Positions 45,417 to 54,242 of a stretch of 64,000 nt of DNA are shown one piece after another. The number at the start of each line of letters is the position of its first letter. Position 1 is the stretch's first letter. The notes beneath the pieces are model-generated. The model was given only the letters and a program-made list of their open reading frames with translations, was not told the origin of the DNA and did not search any database. A program made the translations under genes and the position numbers. The DNA comes from Pseudofrankia saprophytica (lineage in GTDB: Bacteria; Actinomycetota; Actinomycetes; Frankiales; Frankiaceae). The DNA lies in the NCBI RefSeq assembly GCF_000235425.2, contig NZ_KI912267.1, forward strand, positions 1,353,290 through 1,417,289. Reading direction: 5' to 3'.

Positions 45417-46580
45417 TCACAGGCCCAGGTCGCGGCCGACGATCTCCTTCATGATCTCGGTCGTGCCGCCGTAGATGGTGGTGATGCGCGAGTCGACGTA
45501 GTCGTGCGCGATGCGGTACTCGGACATGTATCCGTAGCCTCCGTGCAGCTGCAGACAGCGGCCGACGATGTCGACCAGCTGCTCGGTCGTCCAGAACTTG
45601 GCCGCGGCGGCCTCGGCCGCCGTCAGCTCGCCGCGGGCGTGCCGCGCGACCAGGTCGTCGAGGTAGACGCGGCTCACCCGGGTGGCGGTGACCATCTCCG
45701 CCAGCTCGAACCGGGTGTTCTGGAACGAGCCGATGGGTCTGCCGAACGCCCTGCGCTCGGTCACGTAGGCGAGGGTGCGCTCGAGCACGCCCTCGGCCGA
45801 GGCCACGGCGCCGACGGCGATCGAGAGCCGCTCCTGAGGAAGGTTCCCCATCAGCCCGGCGAATCCGGAGCCCTCCTCGCCGAGGAGGTTCGCCACCGGT
45901 ACCCGCACGTCGTCGAAGAACAGCTCACTGGTGTCCTGGGCGTGCAGGCCCATCTTCTCCAGGTTGCGGCCGCGGCCGAATCCTGGCGCGTCGGCCTCCA
46001 TGACCAGGAGGCTGAGGCCCCTGTGCGGGTCCTGGCCGGTCCGCACCGCCGTGACGACCAGGTCGGCGTTCTGCCCGTTCGAGATGAAGACCTTGCTGCC
46101 GTTCACGACATAGTGGTCGCCCTGGCGCACCGCGCTCGTGCGGATGCCGGCCAGGTCGCTGCCGGTGCCCGGTTCGGTCATGGCGACGGCGACCACCAGC
46201 TCGCCCTTCGCGATTCCCGGAAGCCAGCGGGCCTTCTGCTCGTCATCGGTGAGGTCGGTGAAGTACGGGATGACGATGTCGTTGGACAGCCCGATGCCGG
46301 CCATGCCGTCGGACACCGGGTTGCGGCCGAGCTCCTCGGCGACGATCGCGTTGAAGCGGAAGTCCCGGGTGCCTCCTCCACCGTGCTCCTCGGGAATTCC
46401 GAAGCCGAGGACGCCCGCGCTCGCGGCCTCCTCGAACAGCCATCGGTCGACCTTCCCCTCGGCCCGCCAGCGCTCGGCGTTGGGCGCGGCGTACTTGTCG
46501 ACGAAGGCGCGGACGGTCGCTCGGAACTGCTCGTGCTCGTCGTCATAGAGGGCGCGGCGGGTCGCGAACACGCTGGTCAT
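45417..46580 (-). CDS. Acyl-CoA dehydrogenase
   Basis: 387-aa flavoprotein that introduces a double bond into acyl-CoA. Signatures: AMTEPGTGSDLAGIRTSAV (FAD-binding), GSKVFISNGQNADLVV, ERRAFGRPIGSFQNTRFELAEM, and QLHGGYGYMSEYRIAHDYVDSRI with IYGGTTEIMKEIVGRDL at the end. The base-region Glu follows IYGGTTE, as in the long-chain/isovaleryl group. Last gene of the minus-strand run 55496-45417; 128 bp separate it from the acyl-CoA synthetase gene. Inferred role: beta-oxidation of acids produced upstream. Confidence 0.94.
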   Translation of the reverse strand: MTSVFATRRALYDDEHEQFRATVRAFVDKYAAPNAERWRAEGKVDRWLFEEAASAGVLGFGIPEEHGGGGTRDFRFNAIVAEELGRNPVSDGMAGIGLSNDIVIPYFTDLTDDEQKARWLPGIAKGELVVAVAMTEPGTGSDLAGIRTSAVRQGDHYVVNGSKVFISNGQNADLVVTAVRTGQDPHRGLSLLVMEADAPGFGRGRNLEKMGLHAQDTSELFFDDVRVPVANLLGEEGSGFAGLMGNLPQERLSIAVGAVASAEGVLERTLAYVTERRAFGRPIGSFQNTRFELAEMVTATRVSRVYLDDLVARHARGELTAAEAAAAKFWTTEQLVDIVGRCLQLHGGYGYMSEYRIAHDYVDSRITTIYGGTTEIMKEIVGRDLGL

Positions 46581-46708
46581 CGGTTTCTCCGTTCAGCGTT
46601 TCCGTGTCGTGTTCGGTCGTGTTCACTCGATCGGCTCCGACGGCGTCGGGCCCCGCGCGAGGGGCACCGCGGCGCTCACTCGCGTTCCAGGCCCAGGTAG
46701 ATCGCCGG

Positions 46709-48604
46709 TCACGCGGGCTGTCCGTACAGCCGGTCGATGACGTCGGCGTACTTGCTGCCCACGACCCGGCGCTTCAGCTTGAGGGTGGGTGTGAGCTCCT
46801 CGCTCTCGACCGTCCACTCCTGGGCGAGCAGCTCGAAGGCCTTCACCTGCTCGGGCCGCGAGAGCCGGGCGTTCGCCGCGTCGACGGCCGCGGCCACCGC
46901 CGCGCGGATCGCCGGGTGCCGCGCGAGCTCGGCCAGGGAGCCGGCCTGGACCCCAAGCCCTCGCGCCACGACCGGCGCTACCTCACCGTCGAGCGTGAGA
47001 ATCGCGACGAGGTAAGGATGACCGTCGCCGACCACCATCGCGTGCCCGATCAGCGGGCTCTCCTTGAGCGCGTTCTCGATGGTCGACGGCGCGATGTTCT
47101 TGCCCGACGAGGTGATGATGAGCTCCTTCTTGCGGTCGACCACCCGCAGGAACCCGTCGTCGTCGAGGACGCCCACATCGCCGGTGTGCACCCAGCCGTC
47201 GGCGTCGAGCAGCTCGGCGGTCGCCTCCGGCGCCCGGTGGTAGCCGGGCGTCGCGATGGGTCCGCGCACCAGGATCTCGCCGTCGTCGGCGAGCCGGAGC
47301 TCGACGCCGGGGTGCGGGCGCCCGACCGTGCCGAGGCGGAACGAGCCCGGGCCGCAGGCCGTCGCGGAGCTGGTCGTCTCGGTCAGGCCGTACACGTCAT
47401 AGACGCGCAGGCCCAGGCCGGCCAGGAACCGGGCGACGTCGACGGGCATCGGCGCGGCGGCGCTCGCGGCCCACTCCACCCGGTCGAGACCGAGGGCGGC
47501 GCGCAGCGGTCGCAGGACCGCCGCGTCGACCGCGTCGAACCGTGCCGCCAGCTCCGGCGACGTCGTGTGGCCGGTCTGCGTCGACTCGACGTAGGACAGC
47601 CCGACGGCGAGGGCCCGCTCGACGGCCGACCGCCTGGCCTCGTCGGGCTCGGCCGCGAGCCGGGCGGAGACGCCCGTACGGATCTTCTCCCAGACACGTG
47701 GCACACCGAAGAACCGGGTGGGCCGGACCTCGAGCAGGGTGGGCACGAGCTGGGACGGGTCGTCGATGAGATGGACGTGGCCGCCCCGCAGCTGCGGGAT
47801 GTACATGCCGAGGATCCGTTCGGCGATGTGCGCGAACGGGAGGTACGACACCGAGACGCCCGGGCCTTCCAGGTGGGCGGTCCGGGCGGACGCGACCGCC
47901 TCGAAGCAGATGTTGCGGTGGGTGAGGACGACGCCCTTGGGCGCGCCGGTCGTGCCCGAGGTGTACAGGATCGTGACCGGGTCGTCGGGCCTGACCGCCT
48001 CGCCCCGGGCGAGCAGGGCCGGTCCCTGCCATCCCAGCGCCGCCGCTCCCTCGGCCATCGCCTCCGACCACGTGACGGCGCGCGCGTCGGCGTCCGGCGT
48101 GGCGTCGATGGTCACGACACGGCTGATCTCCGGGCGGTCCGCCAGCGCCACCGACCAGCGCCGGGCATGGTCATCGGTCTCGAGCACGACGATCCGCGGG
48201 GCCGCCTGCGCGGACACGTAGCCGACCTGCTCGGGCGAGAGCGTGTTGTAGACCGAGACGGGGACGCCGCCGGCGAGTACCGCGGCGAGGTCCGCGACCA
48301 CGTGCTCGATCCGGCTGGAACACATGATCGCCACCACGTCGCCCGGCTCCAGGCCCGATTCCAGGAACGTCGCGGCGAGCTCGCGGGCGCGGTCGTGGAC
48401 CTCGGCCCAGGTGACGGTGCGCCAGCCGGTGCCGCCGCCGGATCCGCCGGATCCGGCGGATCCGGCGGATCCGGCGGCGACGCGGCGGTCGGAGTAGGCG
48501 GGTTCGGCGCCGCGCTCCCGGGCCGTGCGCCGCACGGCCTCGACGAGCGTCAGGCCCGCTATCTCGGCCTCGACCGTCGTGCGCTGTTCGTCGATGTCCG
48601 GCAT
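46709..48604 (-). CDS. Long-chain acyl-CoA synthetase (AMP-binding)
   Basis: 631-aa ANL-superfamily enzyme of the FadD15-like group. ATP-binding motif LYTSGTTGAPKGVVLTHRN, then GLTETTSS, VHTGDVG and DRKKELIITSSGKNIAPS. It activates a carboxylic acid to the CoA ester. Near residue 45 a Gly/Ser run (AGSAGSAGSGGSGGG) is encoded by tandem GGATCCGGC units (48438-48478), an unusual insertion in this family. The start is 21 nt after the GMC oxidoreductase stop, so they are co-transcribed. Confidence 0.93.
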   Translation of the reverse strand: MPDIDEQRTTVEAEIAGLTLVEAVRRTARERGAEPAYSDRRVAAGSAGSAGSGGSGGGTGWRTVTWAEVHDRARELAATFLESGLEPGDVVAIMCSSRIEHVVADLAAVLAGGVPVSVYNTLSPEQVGYVSAQAAPRIVVLETDDHARRWSVALADRPEISRVVTIDATPDADARAVTWSEAMAEGAAALGWQGPALLARGEAVRPDDPVTILYTSGTTGAPKGVVLTHRNICFEAVASARTAHLEGPGVSVSYLPFAHIAERILGMYIPQLRGGHVHLIDDPSQLVPTLLEVRPTRFFGVPRVWEKIRTGVSARLAAEPDEARRSAVERALAVGLSYVESTQTGHTTSPELAARFDAVDAAVLRPLRAALGLDRVEWAASAAAPMPVDVARFLAGLGLRVYDVYGLTETTSSATACGPGSFRLGTVGRPHPGVELRLADDGEILVRGPIATPGYHRAPEATAELLDADGWVHTGDVGVLDDDGFLRVVDRKKELIITSSGKNIAPSTIENALKESPLIGHAMVVGDGHPYLVAILTLDGEVAPVVARGLGVQAGSLAELARHPAIRAAVAAAVDAANARLSRPEQVKAFELLAQEWTVESEELTPTLKLKRRVVGSKYADVIDRLYGQPA

Positions 48605-48625
48605 GCTCGTTCCTCCAGGACTGCG

Positions 48626-50578
48626 CTAGCCGAGCCGAGCGGCCAGACGGTTGGCGTTCATGTGGGCGATCGCCTCGATCGTGATCATGGGGTTGACACC
48701 CGGTGACGTGGGGAAGCAGGACGCGTCCGCGACGACGACGTTCGGCAGCTCCCAGGTGACGCCGTCCGGATCGGTCGCGCTCGTTTCCCTGGAGTCGCCC
48801 ATCCGCGCCGTGCCCATGAGGTGCAGCGCGGCGATCGCGCACTGACCGGGGCCGTAGCCGGCGGCATGGCAGGCGGAGACGAACTCCTGGTAGGAGCCAC
48901 GTCTCCCCGGCTCGTAGGACGGGCCGGCCTGGTGCGCGGAGTAGATCCTGCGCGCGCCCGCGGCCTCGATGATCCGGGTCGCCCCCTCGACGCCCGCCTT
49001 CAGGTGCGCGGCGTCGTAGCCCGAGAGCCGGTAGCGCGGAATCGGTTCCCCGTCCCGGCCGACTCCGACCTCGCCGGAGTCGCGGTCACGGGTGATGACG
49101 CCGACACCTCCGGTATGCGCGAGGTCCTTCATGGTGGCCAGATGCGCGGCGCCGCCTCGCCAGTTCATGAAGCCCTGGAGCGCGGCCGGGTTGCCCGGGC
49201 CGGTCTCGTAGATCACCCCGTAGCCGGAGCCGTCGAGATCGCCGTGCTCCCTGGAGTAGCGGGTCTGCAGGCCGCCCTCCCACGGCCGGATCTCCTCGTC
49301 GTACACGCCCCAGACGGCGGTCGCCGGATGCAGGCGCAGGTACCGGCCGATGTTCGGGTTGGCCAGCCCCGAACGGCGCAGTAGCGCCGGTGTCTGGATC
49401 GCGCCCGCGGCGACGACGACCGACCGGGCCCGCACCGTCACTGTGTGGCCGTCCCGGGTAAGGCCCTGGACGCCGACGGCCCGGCCCCCGCGCACGGCGA
49501 CCCGACGGGCGTCCACGTTCACGACGAGTCGGGCTCCGTGGGACTCCGCGTCCGCGAGCCAGGTCTTCGTGACCGACTGCTTGGCGCCGCGACGACAGCC
49601 ATAGCCGCAGCGCCCGCAGTCGACTCCCATGTCGCAGTCGGTCACGTTGCGCGCCGTCGCGTCGACGTGCCAGCCCAGGGCACGCAGCCCGCGCTCCATC
49701 ACGGCGTCACGGGCGCAGGCGTCGCTGTTGTCCACGTTGACCGACAGCCGTCGGGACACCGCGTCCAACGCGTCGGAGAACTCCGGGAGGTCGAACTGCT
49801 TTACCCCGAGCGCCGCCCATTCGGCCCGAACCTCCGGAGGGGTCGGGAACGAGGTCGTCCAGTTGACGACCGTCCCCCCGCCCAGGCAGGAACCGGCGAC
49901 CAGGGAGACCTGGCCCTCCGCGGTCGTGGCCGGTCCCGCCGCGTACAGCCGGCTCAGGCCGGACAGCTCGCCGCCGTCGAAGTCCGCGTCGTCGTAGTAG
50001 CCGCCACGTTCGAGGACGACGACGTCGAGACCGGCGCCGGCGAGGACCGCGGCCGCGGTGCCGCCGCCCGCGCCCGAGCCGACGACCACGACGTCACAGT
50101 CGTACGCGGTGTCCGACGTCGGGGTCAGGGGCGCGAGCGGGCGGCGGGGGGCTTCCGCCAGCGCGCCCAGGGGTCCTGGGTAGCCGATCGATGCCCAGAC
50201 CGGCGACGAACCGGTGGGTCCTGGCGCGAGGAGGTACGACGACGTGGCCAGGCCGCGCAGGGCCTGGAACAGCACCCGTCTCCGCTCCGCCGGGGACTCC
50301 CCCAGCCGCAGGAGCGCGTCCTCTCGGGCGGCGGGTCCCAGCGCCGAGAACCGCCGCGGGCCCGCACCGAGGAACATGCCCATGAGCCGCGTGTCCCACA
50401 GCGAGAGCAACGTCGAGAGCTGTCGGCGGTCGGCGGCGCGGGGCAGTCCCGCCGCCAGTGCCTCGGCGATGTCGACCGCGCCGAGAGCGCTTGCGGCGGG
50501 GATGCTCGCGCCGTCGCCGGGAGCGAAGGTGTCGCAGATGGCGGCGAGCGCCGCGCGTTGCCTCGCCCCGAGCGTCAT
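48626..50578 (-). CDS. GMC-family FAD oxidoreductase (long-chain alcohol oxidase type)
   Basis: 650 aa. The N-terminal ~130 residues resemble the gluconate-2-dehydrogenase subunit 3-like region found in plant and bacterial fatty alcohol oxidases (RQRAALAAICDTFAPGDG). The FAD motif is DVVVVGSGAGGGTAAAVLAG. A Cys-rich segment CDMGVDCGRCGYGC lies at ~330. The C-terminal active site has LHLMGTARMGD (His) and NPMITIEAIAHMNA (Asn). These enzymes oxidise primary or secondary alcohols, including steroids and fatty alcohols. Its place between a permease operon and acyl-CoA synthetase suggests it oxidises imported alcohols toward acids. Confidence 0.92.
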   Translation of the reverse strand: MTLGARQRAALAAICDTFAPGDGASIPAASALGAVDIAEALAAGLPRAADRRQLSTLLSLWDTRLMGMFLGAGPRRFSALGPAAREDALLRLGESPAERRRVLFQALRGLATSSYLLAPGPTGSSPVWASIGYPGPLGALAEAPRRPLAPLTPTSDTAYDCDVVVVGSGAGGGTAAAVLAGAGLDVVVLERGGYYDDADFDGGELSGLSRLYAAGPATTAEGQVSLVAGSCLGGGTVVNWTTSFPTPPEVRAEWAALGVKQFDLPEFSDALDAVSRRLSVNVDNSDACARDAVMERGLRALGWHVDATARNVTDCDMGVDCGRCGYGCRRGAKQSVTKTWLADAESHGARLVVNVDARRVAVRGGRAVGVQGLTRDGHTVTVRARSVVVAAGAIQTPALLRRSGLANPNIGRYLRLHPATAVWGVYDEEIRPWEGGLQTRYSREHGDLDGSGYGVIYETGPGNPAALQGFMNWRGGAAHLATMKDLAHTGGVGVITRDRDSGEVGVGRDGEPIPRYRLSGYDAAHLKAGVEGATRIIEAAGARRIYSAHQAGPSYEPGRRGSYQEFVSACHAAGYGPGQCAIAALHLMGTARMGDSRETSATDPDGVTWELPNVVVADASCFPTSPGVNPMITIEAIAHMNANRLAARLG

Positions 50579-50677
50579 GAGGACGGTCCGGGAGCCCGGC
50601 CGACGATGTCGGACAACGGCGTCAAGATGCCCTCCTTTGACCTGCCCGGTGCGGCTCTGTTCGGTTCGGTTTCCGGA

Positions 50678-51370
50678 TCAGCGGCCAAAGTAGGCTCGCT
50701 GGATTCGCGCCCGGTCCGCACGCATCGCGGCGGCCGGGCCCTTCAGGGCGATGCGGCCGTGGTGGAGGACCACCGCGTCGTCGGCGACCGACAGTGCCTG
50801 GTCTATGTGCTGCTCGACCAGGACGATCGCCGTCTTCTTCTCGTCGGCGAGGCTGCGCAGGACGGGCAGGATTCCCTGAACGGCGATGGGCGACAGACCC
50901 ATGCTCAGCTCGTCCACCAGCAGAACGCGCGGCTTTCGCAGCAGCGCCTTCGCGATCGCGAGGGTCTGTTGCTCGCCGCCGGACAGCAGGCCACATCGCC
51001 GGTTCATGAGCCCACGAAGCTGGGGGAACCGCGCGAGGATCTCGTCGAGGTCGCCACGCGGCCCGGCGAGCCTGAGGTTCTCGGCCACGGTGAGGCGGTG
51101 GAAGACACCCCGGTTGTCGGGGACCAGGCTGACGCCGGCGCGCGCGGTGCGCTCCACCCTGCCGGTGACAGGCGCCCCGAGCGCGGTGACCGTGCCGGCC
51201 AGCGGTGCCAGGACTCCGGCGGCGGCCAACAGGGTGGTCGTCTTGCCGGCGCCGTTGGGGCCGAGCAGCGCGAGGATGCGGCCCTGGGCGACCTCGATGC
51301 TGATGTCGCGGACGGCGGGCACGCCGCGGTAGCCGGCGCTGAGACCCTCGATCGCCAACGCGGCTGTCAT
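50678..51370 (-). CDS. livF: ABC transporter ATPase (LivF type)
   Basis: 230 aa. Walker A LLGPNGAGKTTTL, signature LLSGGEQQTLAIA, Walker B VLLVDELSMGLSPI, H-loop IVLVEQHIDQAL. This is the short LivF type of branched-chain amino acid/hydrophobic substrate importers. ATG 51370 overlaps the LivG stop as ATGA, so translation is coupled. An upstream extension of the frame is not protein-like. Confidence 0.94.
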   Translation of the reverse strand: MTAALAIEGLSAGYRGVPAVRDISIEVAQGRILALLGPNGAGKTTTLLAAAGVLAPLAGTVTALGAPVTGRVERTARAGVSLVPDNRGVFHRLTVAENLRLAGPRGDLDEILARFPQLRGLMNRRCGLLSGGEQQTLAIAKALLRKPRVLLVDELSMGLSPIAVQGILPVLRSLADEKKTAIVLVEQHIDQALSVADDAVVLHHGRIALKGPAAAMRADRARIQRAYFGR

Positions 51371-52137
51371 GGCGTCACCTGGCTGCCGAGATAGGCGGCC
51401 ACGACGCGTTCGTCGGCGCTGACGTCCGCGGGCGTTCCGGTCGCGATGATCCGGCCGAGGTCCATGACGTACACCCGGTGGCACACCTCCAGCACGAGGG
51501 TCATGTCGTGGTCGATGAGCAGCACGCCGAGACCTGTCGCGCAGATCCGCCCGAGCTCGTCGCCGAAGGCCGCGCTCTCGTCGGTGTCGAGGCCTGCGGC
51601 CGGTTCGTCCAGCAGGAGCGTCCGCGTCGCGCCGACGAGCGCGCGCGCCACGCCGACGAGCTTCTGCTCGCCCAGCGTGAGCTGGTCGGGCCGGCGGTCG
51701 GCCAGCGCCGACATCCCGACCATCTCCAGCGCGGACAGCACCACCCGGTCCGACCGTCGACGACGGGAGAACACGTCGGCGAGCGCCCCGCGCACTCCGG
51801 CGCCCTCGACCGCGACGGCCAGGTTCTCGGCCACCGTGAGGTCACCGAAGAGCTCGCCGGCCTGCCAGGTGCGCGCGAGGCCGGCCTGGCGGCGCCGATG
51901 CGGGCCGGCGCCGTCGAGGCTCGCACCGTCCAGCTCGACGCCGCCCGAGTACCGGCTGAAGCCACTGACCGCGTCGACGAAGGTCGTCTTGCCGGCACCG
52001 TTCGGACCGATGAGACCGACGATCTCCCCTGGCCCGACGGCGAGCGTGACGTCGTCGTTGGCCCGTACGCCGCCGTAGCGGACCGACACGTTCCTCGCCG
52101 CGAACAGCGGCGGGTCCGAACCGCGGTCAGCCGACAT
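51367..52137 (-). CDS. livG: ABC transporter ATPase (LivG type)
   Basis: 256 aa. Walker A LIGPNGAGKTTFVDAVSG, signature LTLGEQKLVGVARAL, Walker B TLLLDEPAAGLDTDES, and LLIDHDMTLVLEV. It pairs with LivF on the fused permease. The start overlaps the permease gene end by 11 nt. Signature reads LTLGEQ rather than LSGGQ, a common LivG variant. Confidence 0.94.
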   Translation of the reverse strand: MSADRGSDPPLFAARNVSVRYGGVRANDDVTLAVGPGEIVGLIGPNGAGKTTFVDAVSGFSRYSGGVELDGASLDGAGPHRRRQAGLARTWQAGELFGDLTVAENLAVAVEGAGVRGALADVFSRRRRSDRVVLSALEMVGMSALADRRPDQLTLGEQKLVGVARALVGATRTLLLDEPAAGLDTDESAAFGDELGRICATGLGVLLIDHDMTLVLEVCHRVYVMDLGRIIATGTPADVSADERVVAAYLGSQVTP

Positions 52138-54157
52138 CGACGGACTCCGCCGCGCTGAACGGCGCTACGCCTGCCGACGTGTCGGTGGCGGTGGCGGAGA
52201 CGGGCCTTCTCCGCGCGCGCCACGCCGCGAACCGCTCCTGGACCGGCCCGCCGTGCGGCGGAAACACGACGGCGCGCACCAGCATGGCGAGTGCGGCGAT
52301 GAGGGTGTAGTACCTGCTCAGATCGAGCGTCTGGGTCAGGACCAGGAAGAAGACACCGAGCGGTCCCGCCAGCCCCGCGATGACGGCGCCGGACATACGC
52401 GTGATCCCGCCGACGTACGTCGTGGCCAGGATGGTGAGCCCGACGAGCACCGTGAACGACGCCGATGACAGCTGGCCGCGGCTGTAGCCGATCAGGCAGC
52501 CGCCGACGCCGGCGAGGAAGGAGGCGATCGCGAAACCGAGCAGCTTGGTGGCGGCCACGTGCACTCCGGCCGCCGCCGCCGCTCGCTCGTTGGAGCGCAC
52601 CGCCAGGAAGGCCCGGCCGGTGCCACCGCCGAGGAGGCGGGCCACCACGATCAGGAGCAGCACCACGATCGTCAGCACCATGTAGGCGAAGCGCAGCGTG
52701 ATGACGTCGGTCCCGTGGCGTACCGCGAGCGAGTAGCCGAAAAGAGACGGGTCCCGGATCCGGTCGCCCGAATACGACGTCAACGCCGGATTGTTGAAGA
52801 CGAAGCTTTCGATGGCCAGGGCGGCCGCGATCGTGGCGACCGCGAGCTGGGCGCCGCGGATGCGCAGCGCGGGGACGCCGACGACGATCCCGAGCGCGGT
52901 CGCGACGAGCGCCGCGAGCAGGATCGAGAGCGGGAACGGCACGCCCGCGTTCGTCGTCAGCTTCGAGAGCGCGAACCCGGCGGTTCCCGCGAAGGCCATC
53001 GTGGCCAGCGAGATCTGGCCGAGATATCCGGTGAGCAGGACCACGGAGACCGAGATCAGCGTCAGGATCGTCGACATCACGACGCTGAACCGCCACGTTC
53101 CGGACGTGGTGGCGATGACCACCGCCACGACGACCGTCGCCGCCGCCGTCGGTACGAGGCGAGGCCGCGGCCTCGACACCGGCGGGAGCCGCGCCCGGTC
53201 GGGACCGCCACGCTCCGGAATGCTCCTGCCGAGCGCGAAGAGGGCGACGACGACGATGGCGAAGGGAACCGCGTCGCCGACCCCCGACTGCGCCCAGGAG
53301 GGCCACCAGCTCTTGGTGGTCAGGAACAGGAGGACCTGCTGGAGGGAGCCGAGCACCAGTCCCGCCGCGCAGGCGGTTCCGATCGAGGTGAGCCGGCCGA
53401 CGAGGGCGATGGCCAGGGCGGGGACGACGTAGAACATGTAGCTCGTCGGATCCAGGCCACCGATGGCCGGAGCGGCGAGGATCACGATCAGCCCCGAGAA
53501 GAGCCCGGTCGCTCCCCACACCAGGGTCGCGAGCCGGTCGGGCGAATAGCCCATGAGGCGCAGCGCGCGCTCGTCCTCGGCCCCGGCACGGGTCGCGATG
53601 CCGATCTTCGTGAACCTGAGGTAGCCCCAGCCGGCGACGGCGATCACGATCGCGATGCCGGCGAGCACCAGGTTGCTCACCGCGATGACGCCGCCGGCCA
53701 GCGTGATGGTCCCGGACGGCAGGATCGGTAGCGGAACCAGCGCGGACGGGTCGAGCCCCAGGGTGTCGCGGTCGAACCTGAGCGTCACCAGTGACTGAAG
53801 AAACAGCATGACGCCCACGGACGCGACCACCTGGCCGAGAACCGACGATCCGCGCAGCGGGCGAAAGACGAGGACCTGCGCGACGAGCGCCCAGACCAGG
53901 CAGCTTGCCGCACCGATCAGGACGGCGGGCAGCACGCCTGTCGGTCCGTGTCCGAGCCTGAGGCTCCCGAGCGGGAGCACCAGCGTTCCGTTGGCCCGGA
54001 GGGCGGCCGTCTGCCAGACGCCCCACAGCGCGAGCGAGCCCTGCGCGAAGTTGATGACGCCGGTGGCGACGTGGACGGTGACCAGGCAGGACCCCAGCAC
54101 CGCGTAGACGGCGCCGGTCGAGAGCCCGAGGACGGCGAACTGCAGGAGCTCGCTCAT
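52127..54157 (-). CDS. Fused LivH-LivM permease
   Basis: 676 aa with about 18 hydrophobic segments in two blocks. The first ~290 residues are LivH-like (GLSTGAVYAVLGSCLVTVHVATG, NFAQGSLALWGVW). A cytoplasmic linker (~325-345, GGPDRARLPPVSRPRPR) is followed by a LivM-like half (VVLLTGYLGQISLATMAFAG, GIVVGVPALRIRGAQLAVAT, AFLAVRSNERAAAAAGVHV). Normally these are two genes. Start 54157 was chosen for GAGG ~6 nt upstream. Together with LivG, LivF and the lipoprotein it forms a complete importer. Confidence 0.92.
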   Translation of the reverse strand: MSELLQFAVLGLSTGAVYAVLGSCLVTVHVATGVINFAQGSLALWGVWQTAALRANGTLVLPLGSLRLGHGPTGVLPAVLIGAASCLVWALVAQVLVFRPLRGSSVLGQVVASVGVMLFLQSLVTLRFDRDTLGLDPSALVPLPILPSGTITLAGGVIAVSNLVLAGIAIVIAVAGWGYLRFTKIGIATRAGAEDERALRLMGYSPDRLATLVWGATGLFSGLIVILAAPAIGGLDPTSYMFYVVPALAIALVGRLTSIGTACAAGLVLGSLQQVLLFLTTKSWWPSWAQSGVGDAVPFAIVVVALFALGRSIPERGGPDRARLPPVSRPRPRLVPTAAATVVVAVVIATTSGTWRFSVVMSTILTLISVSVVLLTGYLGQISLATMAFAGTAGFALSKLTTNAGVPFPLSILLAALVATALGIVVGVPALRIRGAQLAVATIAAALAIESFVFNNPALTSYSGDRIRDPSLFGYSLAVRHGTDVITLRFAYMVLTIVVLLLIVVARLLGGGTGRAFLAVRSNERAAAAAGVHVAATKLLGFAIASFLAGVGGCLIGYSRGQLSSASFTVLVGLTILATTYVGGITRMSGAVIAGLAGPLGVFFLVLTQTLDLSRYYTLIAALAMLVRAVVFPPHGGPVQERFAAWRARRRPVSATATDTSAGVAPFSAAESVDVG

Positions 54158-54242
54158 GCGGACCTCGCCACCGGAGTCATCGGCCACAGCCACAGCCACG
54201 TCCGCGCCGCGTCACGCGGCGCGGACGTCTCGCTCGTTCCGC

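Noticed and set aside
46604-48706. 700-codon plus-strand frame over the acyl-CoA synthetase gene
   Set aside because: Shadow frame; the minus-strand product has complete AMP-binding motifs.
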